A stretch of 51,349 nt of DNA from Oscillospiraceae bacterium. Lineage in GTDB: Bacteria > Bacillota > Clostridia > Oscillospirales > Ruminococcaceae. The notes beneath the pieces are model-generated. The model had not been told where the DNA came from and ran no database searches. It was given only the letters and a program-made list of their open reading frames with translations. The stretch lies in the NCBI GenBank assembly GCA_009777635.1, contig WRLK01000017.1, forward strand, positions 1 through 51,349. The letters are read 5' to 3'. Shown in pieces: positions 35,426-44,216 of this stretch (within the stretch, counting starts at the first letter, position 1; every line of letters starts with the position of its first letter). A program made the position numbers and the translations under genes.

Positions 35426-35842
35426 TTATTCCCCGATAATCTTTACAAGCGCCCGTTTTTTTCGTTTCCCGTCAAATTCACCGTAAAATATTTGCTCCCA
35501 TGTACCGAAGTCAAGCTTGCCGTTTGTGATTGCAACGACTGTTTCCCGCCCCATTACCGTGCGCTTTAAATGCGCGTCCGCGTTATCCTCATAGCCGTTA
35601 TGACGGTACTGGTCATGCGGCTTTTCCGGAGCCAGCTTCTCAAGCCACACCTCAAAATCACTGTGAAGCCCGCTTTCATTGTCATTTATAAAAACGCTTG
35701 ACGTTATGTTCATAGCGTTAATCAGCACAAGCCCCTCTTTTATGCCGCTTTCCCGCACGGCGTCTTCAACATGCGGCGTAATATTTACAAAACCCCGCCT
35801 GGACGGTACGGTGAAGCTTAACTCCTTGCGATAGCTTTTCAT
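35426..35842 (-). CDS. YjbQ / UPF0047 family protein (secondary thiamine-phosphate synthase)
   Basis: A 138-aa single-domain protein of the YjbQ family, whose members show weak thiamine-phosphate synthase activity and whose main role is unclear. Recognisable are [48 protein letters not shown] and [16 protein letters not shown]. Relatives, as I recall them, read AMHIT at the conserved His of the first motif; here it is AMNIT, so a likely active-site His is lost. The ribosome-binding site is a run of nine Gs (35848-35856 on the other strand as C), about five bases before the ATG. The gene shares a divergent regulatory region with the ATPase-like gene at 35954. Confidence 0.88.
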   Translation of the reverse strand: MKSYRKELSFTVPSRRGFVNITPHVEDAVRESGIKEGLVLINAMNITSSVFINDNESGLHSDFEVWLEKLAPEKPHDQYRHNGYEDNADAHLKRTVMGRETVVAITNGKLDFGTWEQIFYGEFDGKRKKRALVKIIGE

Positions 35843-35847
35843 TCGAT

Positions 35848-35856
35848 CCCCCCCCC
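35848..35856 (-). repeat. G9 homopolymer serving as ribosome-binding site
   Basis: Nine consecutive Gs on the coding strand lie just before the YjbQ-family ATG. Slippage here would change the spacing and strength of the ribosome-binding site. Confidence 0.6.
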
Positions 35857-35863
35857 TTTCACT

Positions 35864-35934
35864 ATTTTACCGCGTTTTATGCATACTGTCAAATATTTGA
35901 GGGTATTGACAGTATGATTTATTATCGTTAAAAT
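35864..35934. promoter_or_regulatory. Mirror-image divergent promoters sharing an 11-bp inverted repeat
   Basis: CATACTGTCAA (35882-35892) and TTGACAGTATG (35906-35916) form a perfect inverted repeat around 13 bases. Each arm contains a TTGACA -35 box. Rightward: TTGACA 35906-35911, 17 bases, TAAAAT 35929-35934, for the ATPase-like gene. Leftward: TTGACA 35892-35887, 17 bases, TAAAAT 35869-35864, for the YjbQ-family gene. A protein bound to the dyad would cover both -35 boxes and control both genes together. Confidence 0.75.
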
Positions 35935-35953
35935 CATTCACGAGGTGATCGTT

Positions 35954-37246
35954 TTGGCAAAGAACAGTCATATCCCATTGTTGCCCGAAGCGCGGATACA
36001 GAAGACAGCCAAAAAAATATCCTGCGGATTCGCAGTTTTTGCGGTTTGTACCGCTTTAATCACGTTTTATGCGTGGTATGTACCGGGTGAAAGCCTAAAG
36101 CCCGCGCTCTTAAACGCAGCCTCGGTACTATTTCTGGCGTTCCCGTGCATGTTCGGATTTGCATCCGGCTCATCAGTCATGACCGGAATCGCAAAAGCCG
36201 CCGAAAACGGATTGCTCGTTAAGAGCGGCGAAAAGCTTGAATCCTTAAGTAAAGCGACCGCTTTAGTATTCGGGAAAACCGGCGTTATCACAAGCTTTTC
36301 CCCCCGGGTAACGGACGTCGTCGCCATGCCGCGCTTTTTCGAGGAGGAAGTCATCGCCTTTGCTGCGGCGGCTGAAAAAAACTCCACGCACCCGCTTGGC
36401 ACAGCGATTTACGAATACGCGCAGCCGGACGTTATCACCGGTTTGCTTCAGGAAAAAACAATTCGTACAGGTAAGCACGATATCGTTTCAATTCACAGCG
36501 AAAATCATGGGTTTATCGGCTCCGTGCCAGATGCGCAAGCTTTTGAGCCTGTCGAGGGCGGCGGCGTCTCGGCGCTCGTCGGCGGCAGGGAGGTTTTAGT
36601 CGGCACACGTAAGCTTTTAACAGAACGCGGCGTTGACGTAACCCAGTTCGAGCATGCAGCGCAGGAGCTTGAACGCGCCGGCAAAACCGCGATGCTTGTC
36701 GCCATAAACAAAAAACCCGCCGGAATCATAGCGGCGACCGAAGCCATGAAGCCAAGCGCTTGTGATGCCATAAGAGCACTTAGCGATATGGGTGTAGAAG
36801 TATCTCTTATGACAGAAGACAGTGATGTTACAGTTAATCCGATCGCGAAAGACGCAGATATCCGCCATGTGTTTCATTGTGTTTCGCCTAAGGTAAAGGC
36901 CCATATAATCGAAAATCTTAAAGATAATGGCGCTGTGGTTTCGGTAGTTGGCGGCAAAAACGACGCCGCAGCGCTAATGGCTGCCGATGCGGCAATTACT
37001 TCCGGGCTTGATATGCCTGAAAGCGCCGCCGGTATCATACTTGCAAACGATGATTTAAACGCTGTTCCGGCGGCGATAAAGTTTGCAAGAGCAGCGATGG
37101 GGAAAATCAAGCGGAACATCATTTTTGCGCTCATCATAAGCGGAGCGGGAATGCCGCTTGCCGTGGCGGGAATGATTCCGCCCCTCATGGCGTGCGGTAT
37201 CACCGTGTTCGTATCGGCCTTAATTTTAATATCGTCTACCCGGTAA
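35954..37246 (+). CDS. P1B-type ATPase core with all catalytic motifs altered (pseudo-ATPase)
   Basis: A 430-aa membrane protein matching the C-terminal half of CopA-like heavy-metal ATPases from about TM5 on. Motifs are in the right order but changed: the metal-site CPC is FPC (AFPCMFG), the phosphorylation motif DKTGT is GKTGV, TGDN is TEDS, and GDGxNDAP is GGKNDAA. The nucleotide-domain HP motif (STHPLG) and GTRKLL are kept, as are the last two membrane helices. The heavy-metal domain, TM1-4 and the actuator domain with TGES are absent. The frame is otherwise intact. TTG at 35954 is chosen because GAGG lies 8 bases before it. It cannot be a phosphorylating pump; a sensory, chaperone or regulatory role is possible. 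Alternatively it is an early decaying gene. Confidence 0.85.
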   Translation: MAKNSHIPLLPEARIQKTAKKISCGFAVFAVCTALITFYAWYVPGESLKPALLNAASVLFLAFPCMFGFASGSSVMTGIAKAAENGLLVKSGEKLESLSKATALVFGKTGVITSFSPRVTDVVAMPRFFEEEVIAFAAAAEKNSTHPLGTAIYEYAQPDVITGLLQEKTIRTGKHDIVSIHSENHGFIGSVPDAQAFEPVEGGGVSALVGGREVLVGTRKLLTERGVDVTQFEHAAQELERAGKTAMLVAINKKPAGIIAATEAMKPSACDAIRALSDMGVEVSLMTEDSDVTVNPIAKDADIRHVFHCVSPKVKAHIIENLKDNGAVVSVVGGKNDAAALMAADAAITSGLDMPESAAGIILANDDLNAVPAAIKFARAAMGKIKRNIIFALIISGAGMPLAVAGMIPPLMACGITVFVSALILISSTR

Positions 37247-37275
37247 TATTACTCCTAACAGCTGTACGCATGAGA

Positions 37276-40200
37276 TTATGAATACAGATTCTTGTTTTTA
37301 GGCAGGTATTTGCGCAGTTCGCCAATAATTTCGTCAAAATCAAGCGGCTTTCCGATATGCCCGCTCATACCTGCTTCGATGCATTTTTGAATATCCTCCT
37401 TAAACACGTTTGCGGTAAGGGCGATGATCGGTATATCCTTCGCCCGGGGAATATCCAGCGCCCGGATTTTTTGCGTGGCTTCAAGGCCATCCATCTCCGG
37501 CATTTGCAAATCCATGAAAACCATGTCGATCTCTTCATGGCGTTCGCTGAACAATCTGACCGCCTCTGTCCCGTTTTCGGCTAAGATGATTTTCAGAGCC
37601 GTACCCTCCAGCATCGCGGATACAATTTCCCGGTTGATTTCAACGTCCTCCGCGAGCATGACGCAATTGTCCTTAAAGCAGTCGGCGTGTACATCCGCGT
37701 CATCATTGTCGTGGTCGATCATACACCAGTTTATACAGTCCGCCACCACGAATGGGAACAGTGGCTTTGAAAGGATTTTATCAACGATTGCGTCTTTTGT
37801 TTCCTGCTCAATCACATTTCTTTCAACGGCCGACACGATGACAGCATAAAAATGGCCGTCGTATTCTTTCCTGAGCCGGCGCGCGAGCGTAACTCCGTCC
37901 ATGTCGGGCATTTTCCAGTCAATAAAATACATGTCGTACAGGCCGTTTTGTTTTGTCATTGCAAGCGCTTCATCCCCGCTTATCGCGGCGTCGCAGTTAA
38001 TTTTTAGCTGATTTGCGATTTGCGCGAAATAGTCGCACGCGTCCTTTTCGTCGTCAACCACCAGCACGCGGATATTTTTAAGCCTCACTTCACGGTTTAC
38101 AAGATCCTCGCGGCTTTCCTCGCCGTAACCCGCCTGTATCGTGAACGTAAACGCGGACCCTTCACCGAGCTTGGAGTCAATCCATATTTTCCCGTTCATC
38201 ATTTCGACAATGCTTTTTGATATGGCAAGGCCAAGCCCTGTGCCGCCAAACTTGCGCGACGTGCTGCTTTCGGCCTGTACAAACGGGTTGAACAAGCGTT
38301 TTTTCTGTTCGTCGGAAACCCCCGTGCCGCTGTCGGCCACCTGTATTTGTATGACGCATGTATCGTTTTCTTTTTGCATCAGCTTCGCACTCAGGCGGAT
38401 GGCGCCGTATTCCGGCGTAAATTTAACGGCGTTTGACAACAAATTGGTAATGACCTGCGCAAGCCTCTGTTCATCGCAGAACAGCATGAACGGAATTTGG
38501 CTGTCGATATCCAAGGAGAGCTTCTGTTTCTTTTCATCAATGCGGAAATGGATGATGTCAATAACCCTTTGCAGCATTTTCTCGAATATGAATTTCGACG
38601 GCGAAAGCTCTAATTTATCGGCTTCTATCTTCGACATGTCAAGTATGTCGTTGACAACGCCCAGCAAATGTATGGAGGCGTCGGATATTTTTATAAAGCA
38701 ATAGTCTTTTCGGTCAAGCCCCGTTGCTGATTTTCCCATCGCGGTCATACCGGTGATGGCGTTTAGCGGCGTGCGTATCTCGTGGCTCATATTGGACAGG
38801 AAATCGCTCTTGCTATGATTTGCCCGCTCCGCTTTTTCCTTTGCTTCCTGTATTTCGGTGACGTCTATGCTTGTAATGATGTACCCGATTTGCCCGCCGT
38901 TTTGATCGAGGAAAGAATTCGCAGTCCCCTTAAAGTACTGCTTTGTGCTTTCAATGTAGACCGCCTCGCTTGAGAAGCCTTCCTTAAATGCTTTTATCGG
39001 GGAATATTTCGTGCCTTTCGGATAAATGCTGTATTCTTCGTATGGCAGTCCGATCATTTCAGGAAGCGTTTTTTCCTGGAACAAAAGCGCTTCGTCGTTC
39101 ATGTAGATGATGTTGTAATCCATATCGGTAATTGCAAGGGGCGCGTTTGTGCTGCCGACGATACTTTCCGCCATATTGTCGAATGAATCCGCCAATATCC
39201 CGAATTCATCCTTGACAGGCGAGTTAAAGCGGAATTGCCGCTCCCCGAGCCTGAACCGCGAAACGCCCGCGATTAGCCCCGCAATCCTTTCGTTTAAAAA
39301 GGCCGCTACCCATAAAGCGATGAGGACCGCCAGAAGTATAAGCACTACCGTAATGATAATCAGCTGCGTGAATATGCTTTGTGTATTGTCGTTTATGATC
39401 GCTGTCAGCTGTTCTTCCATCACGACCGAGGGATGCGTGAACGTCTCAAGCCCCGACCCAATCGTTACAAACCCGAACCCGCGGCGGGAGAAGTTGTTTT
39501 CCTCGCTCGGGGCGTACTGTCCCGTGTAGTAAGGTATTGCGGCGGCGGTCGTCAGCTTGTCAAGCCCGCTCCAGAACATGTAGAAAGAGCCGGAACCTCC
39601 GTCCTCGGTGAGCTCCATCCAGCCTGTGAATTGCGGCGCGTTGTTAAGATACCGGCCGTCAAGCCCGACAAGCCCGGCCCGCGTTAAGGCGGGAGCCGGG
39701 GATTTCGATCTTGTCTGATGATCGAAGACCGGTATGCCGATTATAAAATCCGTCCATTTTTCTATCCCGCTTTGCTGCCATGCGTCAAAGATGGAGCTTT
39801 CAAGCCACGGTATTTGCGGGTCGCCTGTCGCGGGATTAAAGCCTACAATTGAGTGGTGGCGCGGGTGGGCGATGCTGCGGCACCTGTAATCCCACATGTA
39901 AGCGTAGTTGCCGTCATACGCGCTTGGAAGCTCCGTATAGCGCTCCTCCATCGGCGTGATGTGGTCGACAAACTCCATGATATGATCATGGTTTAGAGCA
40001 AACGTAACATAGCCTGTGATTTCACCGTCATCATCCGTCACAGGCGTTGCCCAGCGAACAATCCCCTCGAAGCGCCGCCCGTTCGGGTTTTCCATTCCGG
40101 CAAAAGCCTGCGCGCCGGGATCGTACGCAATCTCATAGCCTGTTGTTTGCGCGGCTTCCGCCACGATTGAAGGAGTATACATACCGATATAATTTGAGCC

Positions 40201-40950
40201 GACGTAAGCCCCGATAACGTCTGAGACATATATTTCACCCGGCTGAAGCTTTAAAAGCTCCCCGAAATAATTCTCTGCCTTAACGTAGGTATTTTCTTTG
40301 ATTGAGACGTTTGTTTTTACGCTGTCAAGCGGATAATGAACCTTCGGCGACGTTTCCGACACAACCTTTACAAGCTCGTTGCCGTCTAAGTCGATATATG
40401 TGATCTCGTCGTAAAGTGAAATCGCATCATAATGAAACATGGACGGCGGGTGGGAGCGGAACGCGTCATTGTCGTTGTTTTCAGGATTCGTGGAGAAAGC
40501 GGCGGCTTCAGAATGAATCGGGTTTCCTAAAAGAACCCATGACCTGTCATCGGGCGCCAAAGCATATTCACCCGGCTTAATAATCCGGCCAAGATTGCTG
40601 TCGATAAATTTGCGGTAGTTTTCTTCACCGGGCTGTATGCTCGCAAGGTATATGATGTCGGAGTCGCGCGCATAAAGAAAGTTCGCCACATGACGGGCAA
40701 GGTCGGTCGTTATGTTTTCGATGTTTTCCGTCGCCAAATCGTTTAAAGCCGTTTTGGACGTCCCGACGGCAACGTCCTCTACGAGGGCGATCAGTACGAC
40801 AAACTGCCGCCATGCAATGAGGGATAAAATAATAATCGGTACAACACTTATGAAAAGGAAAATGAGGATAAGCTTTGCGCGCATACCAATTCTAAGCCCG
40901 GACCAAAAGGAATACAGCAGCTTATGAAGTTTATTTTTGACATAATCCAT
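37276..40950 (-). CDS. Hybrid sensor histidine kinase with two receiver domains
   Basis: A 1224-aa inner-membrane protein. TM1 is at about 25-50, followed by a large extracellular sensor (50-520, Cache-like), TM2 at about 525-550, HAMP, and a PAS domain (about 605-715). HisKA has the phospho-acceptor His723 in [14 protein letters not shown]. HATPase_c has [21 protein letters not shown] and [10 protein letters not shown]. Two REC domains follow with acceptors at about Asp1011 ([11 protein letters not shown]) and Asp1147 ([11 protein letters not shown]). AGGGG precedes the ATG. It is a multi-step phosphorelay kinase; the output partner is not adjacent. It converges with the ATPase-like gene. 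Confidence 0.95.
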   Translation of the reverse strand: MDYVKNKLHKLLYSFWSGLRIGMRAKLILIFLFISVVPIIILSLIAWRQFVVLIALVEDVAVGTSKTALNDLATENIENITTDLARHVANFLYARDSDIIYLASIQPGEENYRKFIDSNLGRIIKPGEYALAPDDRSWVLLGNPIHSEAAAFSTNPENNDNDAFRSHPPSMFHYDAISLYDEITYIDLDGNELVKVVSETSPKVHYPLDSVKTNVSIKENTYVKAENYFGELLKLQPGEIYVSDVIGAYVGSNYIGMYTPSIVAEAAQTTGYEIAYDPGAQAFAGMENPNGRRFEGIVRWATPVTDDDGEITGYVTFALNHDHIMEFVDHITPMEERYTELPSAYDGNYAYMWDYRCRSIAHPRHHSIVGFNPATGDPQIPWLESSIFDAWQQSGIEKWTDFIIGIPVFDHQTRSKSPAPALTRAGLVGLDGRYLNNAPQFTGWMELTEDGGSGSFYMFWSGLDKLTTAAAIPYYTGQYAPSEENNFSRRGFGFVTIGSGLETFTHPSVVMEEQLTAIINDNTQSIFTQLIIITVVLILLAVLIALWVAAFLNERIAGLIAGVSRFRLGERQFRFNSPVKDEFGILADSFDNMAESIVGSTNAPLAITDMDYNIIYMNDEALLFQEKTLPEMIGLPYEEYSIYPKGTKYSPIKAFKEGFSSEAVYIESTKQYFKGTANSFLDQNGGQIGYIITSIDVTEIQEAKEKAERANHSKSDFLSNMSHEIRTPLNAITGMTAMGKSATGLDRKDYCFIKISDASIHLLGVVNDILDMSKIEADKLELSPSKFIFEKMLQRVIDIIHFRIDEKKQKLSLDIDSQIPFMLFCDEQRLAQVITNLLSNAVKFTPEYGAIRLSAKLMQKENDTCVIQIQVADSGTGVSDEQKKRLFNPFVQAESSTSRKFGGTGLGLAISKSIVEMMNGKIWIDSKLGEGSAFTFTIQAGYGEESREDLVNREVRLKNIRVLVVDDEKDACDYFAQIANQLKINCDAAISGDEALAMTKQNGLYDMYFIDWKMPDMDGVTLARRLRKEYDGHFYAVIVSAVERNVIEQETKDAIVDKILSKPLFPFVVADCINWCMIDHDNDDADVHADCFKDNCVMLAEDVEINREIVSAMLEGTALKIILAENGTEAVRLFSERHEEIDMVFMDLQMPEMDGLEATQKIRALDIPRAKDIPIIALTANVFKEDIQKCIEAGMSGHIGKPLDFDEIIGELRKYLPKNKNLYS

Positions 40951-41055
40951 GTTAAACCATTCCCCTCAAGCCTATGGGTAAAGTGTGCGCGCCACGTTAT
41001 TAAGTATACCTTTTTACTATATTTATGTCAAGAAATAACGAGACAAAGCCAAAAT

Positions 41056-41080
41056 CGGCCGCTTCATTTCGAAGCGGCCG
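41056..41080 (-). terminator. Terminator of the purine permease gene
   Basis: CGGCCGCTTC pairs with GAAGCGGCCG; on the minus strand it is followed by ATTTTGG. Confidence 0.7.
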
Positions 41081-41120
41081 GTCTTAAGAACCAGTATTCA
41101 CAGGTTTTAAAAGATTAAGG

Positions 41121-42464
41121 TCAGATAAGCAGCAATTTTAATATGAACAGAACATCCATACCCCAGACAAGCTTGCTGATTTCTTTGATTTTACCGCTTG
41201 CGATCTTTACGACGGTCCATGACAGCATACCGTAAATCAAGCCGTCGCTGATAGAGTAGAACAGCGGCATGGTAAGTACGGTCACGGTCACAGGTATCAG
41301 GACCTCCAGCTTTGAAAGGTCAAGCTTTCTAAGCGGCTCGAACATCAAGATACCGACAGCCAGCAAGGCGCTTGCCGTCGCAAACGTGGGAACGGTCAAA
41401 AACAGAGGCGAGAACAGCAGCGCAAGCGCGAAGCCGGCGGCCGTTACCATCGCAGTCAGGCCGGTTCTTCCGCCTTCGGCGACGCCCGCCGCGGATTCAA
41501 CGTAAGTAGTCGCAGTCGATGTGCCCAATACGGCGCCGGCGGTTGTGGCAATCGCGTCCGCAAGAAGCGCTTCGTTCGCTTTCGGCAGCGTGCCGTCTTC
41601 TTTTAGCATATTGGCTTTTGATGAAACGCCCATCAGCGTTCCGATCGTATCGAAGCAGTCAACGAACAAGAAGCTGAATACAACTACTACAAACGAAAAG
41701 AAATTCGCGCTGCTTGCAAAAACCTCACCGAATTGGAAGCATTGCGCAAACGTGGGCGCAATGCTGGGCGGCAGGGAAATAATCGCCTGGGGGATCAGGC
41801 TGTAAAGCCCGGCGTCGTAATCGACTCTGTAAAGCCCCACAAGCTGCGCCAGGATTCCGAGCAGCCATGTAATACCGATTGCGATTAACAAGGCGCCCCT
41901 TATTTTCTTCACCATCAAAATGATTACGGCAATAAGCCCGATCAGCGCAAGTACGACCGGCGTTGTAAGGTGGGCCGGGCCGACAAGCGTCGCCGGGTTG
42001 CCGCCGACAATACCGGCGCCCTGAAGTCCTATGAAGAAGATGAACGCGCCGATACCGGCGCCAATCGCGACTTTCAGCTCCATCGGGAAGGAATTGAACA
42101 GCGCCGTCCTGATTCCCGTAACGCTGAGAAGGATGAAGATAACACCTTCAACTAATATCGCCGCAAGCGCGAACTGAGGCGAAAAGCCCATACCGATTAC
42201 GACGGTAAACGCGAAAAACGCGTTCAGCCCCATGCCGGGAGCAATCGCAAACGGCAGGTTCGCCATCAGCGCCATCAATACGGTACCGACAACGGAAACG
42301 AGCGCCGTCGCCACAAATACAGCTCCGTCATCAAGACCGGAAGCGCTGAGTATGTACGGGTTTACAGCCAGTATGTACGCCATTGTAAAAAATGTGGTTA
42401 TGCCGGCAAGAACTTCTGTTTTAACATTTGTCCCATGTTCTTGCAGTTTGAAAAACTTTTCCAT
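41121..42464 (-). CDS. NCS2 family purine permease (AzgA/PbuG type)
   Basis: A 447-aa membrane protein with about 12-13 helices. Typical segments are GITTFFTMAYILAVNP, GMGLNAFFAFTVV and LFVDCFDTIGTLMG, which place it with the hypoxanthine/guanine/adenine permeases (AzgA branch of NCS2). It lies 75 bases downstream of adenine deaminase on the same strand, with its own promoter in the gap, so uptake and deamination of adenine are linked. No purine-riboswitch core was seen in the short leader. Confidence 0.95.
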   Translation of the reverse strand: MEKFFKLQEHGTNVKTEVLAGITTFFTMAYILAVNPYILSASGLDDGAVFVATALVSVVGTVLMALMANLPFAIAPGMGLNAFFAFTVVIGMGFSPQFALAAILVEGVIFILLSVTGIRTALFNSFPMELKVAIGAGIGAFIFFIGLQGAGIVGGNPATLVGPAHLTTPVVLALIGLIAVIILMVKKIRGALLIAIGITWLLGILAQLVGLYRVDYDAGLYSLIPQAIISLPPSIAPTFAQCFQFGEVFASSANFFSFVVVVFSFLFVDCFDTIGTLMGVSSKANMLKEDGTLPKANEALLADAIATTAGAVLGTSTATTYVESAAGVAEGGRTGLTAMVTAAGFALALLFSPLFLTVPTFATASALLAVGILMFEPLRKLDLSKLEVLIPVTVTVLTMPLFYSISDGLIYGMLSWTVVKIASGKIKEISKLVWGMDVLFILKLLLI

Positions 42465-42493
42465 AAATACCCTCCCTCAGTTTTATTAACTCT

Positions 42494-42521
42494 ATTTTAA
42501 CATAATATGAACATTTTGCAA
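42494..42521 (-). promoter_or_regulatory. Promoter of the purine permease gene
   Basis: Minus strand TTGCAA (42521-42516), 16 bases, TAAAAT (42499-42494), in the gap after adenine deaminase. Confidence 0.5.
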
Positions 42522-42539
42522 TACCAAATTTATATAAAA

Positions 42540-44216
42540 TTATATAAAGGAAAAATTTGTAACGTCGAACATGCCCATGTCCGTTATGCGGACTTCGGGT
42601 ATCACCGGCAGCGCCATAAAGCTCAATGTGATAAACGGCTCAATGTCGCGCGATACTCCCGCTTCATACACCTTTGCCTTTAACGATTCAAGCGTCTTGA
42701 TAAACGCGTCCGGCTCTTTACCGCTCATCAGCCCGTATATTGGCAGCGGTACGTCCCCTGCCCGCTTTCCGTTTTGGATGAAGGCGTACCCGCCCCCTAT
42801 TTCTTTCATGTAACGGGCGGCCCGCAGCATGTCTTCGTCGTTTGTCCCGGCGATTATCAGGTTGTGCGAATCGTGCCCCACAGTCGTTGCGACGGCCCCG
42901 TTTTTAAGCCCGTACCCTTTAAGCAGCCCCACGCCCACATTTCCTGTGGCGTGATGGCGCTCCAGCACGGCGATTTTGCACAGCTCCCCCGCTTTTAGCA
43001 GTTTTTCCGCTTCGTCCCGGCTTACCATGCATTTTTTAGTGACGACCTGATCCCTTAACAGCTCAATTACAGGATATGTATCGCGTATTTGTAAATCAAA
43101 GCATCCTGGGTCAGGCTCTTTAAAGTTGACGGAATTGCCTTTAGGCAATTCCAATCTATATTGCAATTCATCGGCGATGATCTTTTTTCCGCCCGAATAT
43201 ACGGCTTTTACGTCCACTTCCTCAAGGCTTGTGACGACAAGTATATCCGCGCGGTAGCCGGGCGCAATCGCGCCCAAATCCCAAAGCCGGTAAATCCGCG
43301 CCGCGTTTATGCTTGCCATTCGGTACGCGTCCTGGACCGGAAGCCCCAGCGATATTGCTTTTTTTATACAATGGCGTATCGTGCCCTCCCGCCTTATGTC
43401 CGCGATGTGCTTGTCGTCCGTGCAAAAAGCAAGCCTGTCGGTATTCATTTTGCAGGATATAACTTGGGGTATTATCGCCGACAAATCTTTACACGCGCTT
43501 CCCTCGCGCACGAGCACCGCAATTCCCGCCCTTAATTTTTCAAGCGCTTCCTCAAATGAGGTGCTCTCGTGGTCGGTCGCGGCCCTGACGGAAGCATACG
43601 CCTGAAGCGCGCCGCCCGAAAGCCCCGGCGCGTGCCCGTCAATCACCATGCCGGACGCAAGCGCAAGCTTTTCCATTACTTCTTTGTCGCATCCGAGTAC
43701 GCCGGGATAATTCATCAGCTCCGCAAGCCCCAAAACACGAGAATCATTTAACAGCCAAGACACTTTTTCGGCGTCAAGTATTGCGCCTGCGTTTTCAAAG
43801 GGCGTCGCCGGAACGCATGACGGAGCCTGGACGAAATAATTTATAGGGATATCCTTTGTCGCGCCGAGCATGAAGTTGACGCCGTCAAGCCCTGCTACAT
43901 TCGCGATTTCATGCGGGTCTGTGATCAAGGTCGTCGTACCGTGACGGAGCTCCTCGCGGCAGTAGGAATCAGGCGTTACCATCGATGATTCCACATGGCA
44001 GTGGGTGTTGATAAATCCCGGCACAAGAAAGCCGCCGTTCACATCTTCTACGTCCAGCCCGTCGGAATAGCTGCCGACTCCCGCCACGTACCCGTCGATG
44101 ACCGCGACGTCTCCGCGTATGATTTCGCCGGTGAAAACATTTAGGACATTCGCGTTTTTAAAAATGATATCCGCCGGAATCTCGCCGAGTGCCGCTCTGA
44201 TAAGCTTTTCGCGCAT
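42540..44216 (-). CDS. ade: Adenine deaminase
   Basis: A 558-aa amidohydrolase that converts adenine to hypoxanthine and ammonia. Metal ligands are visible as THCHVESS (His72, His74, and nearby Glu76) and in TDPHEIAN (Asp100-Glu103); the long C-terminal domain contains ERHHATGNVGVGLLKGYGL and GHDSHNL, typical of bacterial Ade. Length is normal. Its ATG overlaps the TAA of the glycosyltransferase gene by one base, with GGGGAGG before it, so the two are translated from one transcript. The purine permease follows. Confidence 0.95.
   Translation of the reverse strand: MREKLIRAALGEIPADIIFKNANVLNVFTGEIIRGDVAVIDGYVAGVGSYSDGLDVEDVNGGFLVPGFINTHCHVESSMVTPDSYCREELRHGTTTLITDPHEIANVAGLDGVNFMLGATKDIPINYFVQAPSCVPATPFENAGAILDAEKVSWLLNDSRVLGLAELMNYPGVLGCDKEVMEKLALASGMVIDGHAPGLSGGALQAYASVRAATDHESTSFEEALEKLRAGIAVLVREGSACKDLSAIIPQVISCKMNTDRLAFCTDDKHIADIRREGTIRHCIKKAISLGLPVQDAYRMASINAARIYRLWDLGAIAPGYRADILVVTSLEEVDVKAVYSGGKKIIADELQYRLELPKGNSVNFKEPDPGCFDLQIRDTYPVIELLRDQVVTKKCMVSRDEAEKLLKAGELCKIAVLERHHATGNVGVGLLKGYGLKNGAVATTVGHDSHNLIIAGTNDEDMLRAARYMKEIGGGYAFIQNGKRAGDVPLPIYGLMSGKEPDAFIKTLESLKAKVYEAGVSRDIEPFITLSFMALPVIPEVRITDMGMFDVTNFSFI

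Noticed and set aside
42465-42539. Purine riboswitch before the NCS2 permease
   Set aside because: The 75-base gap is AT-rich and holds a promoter; the conserved purine-aptamer loops are absent.
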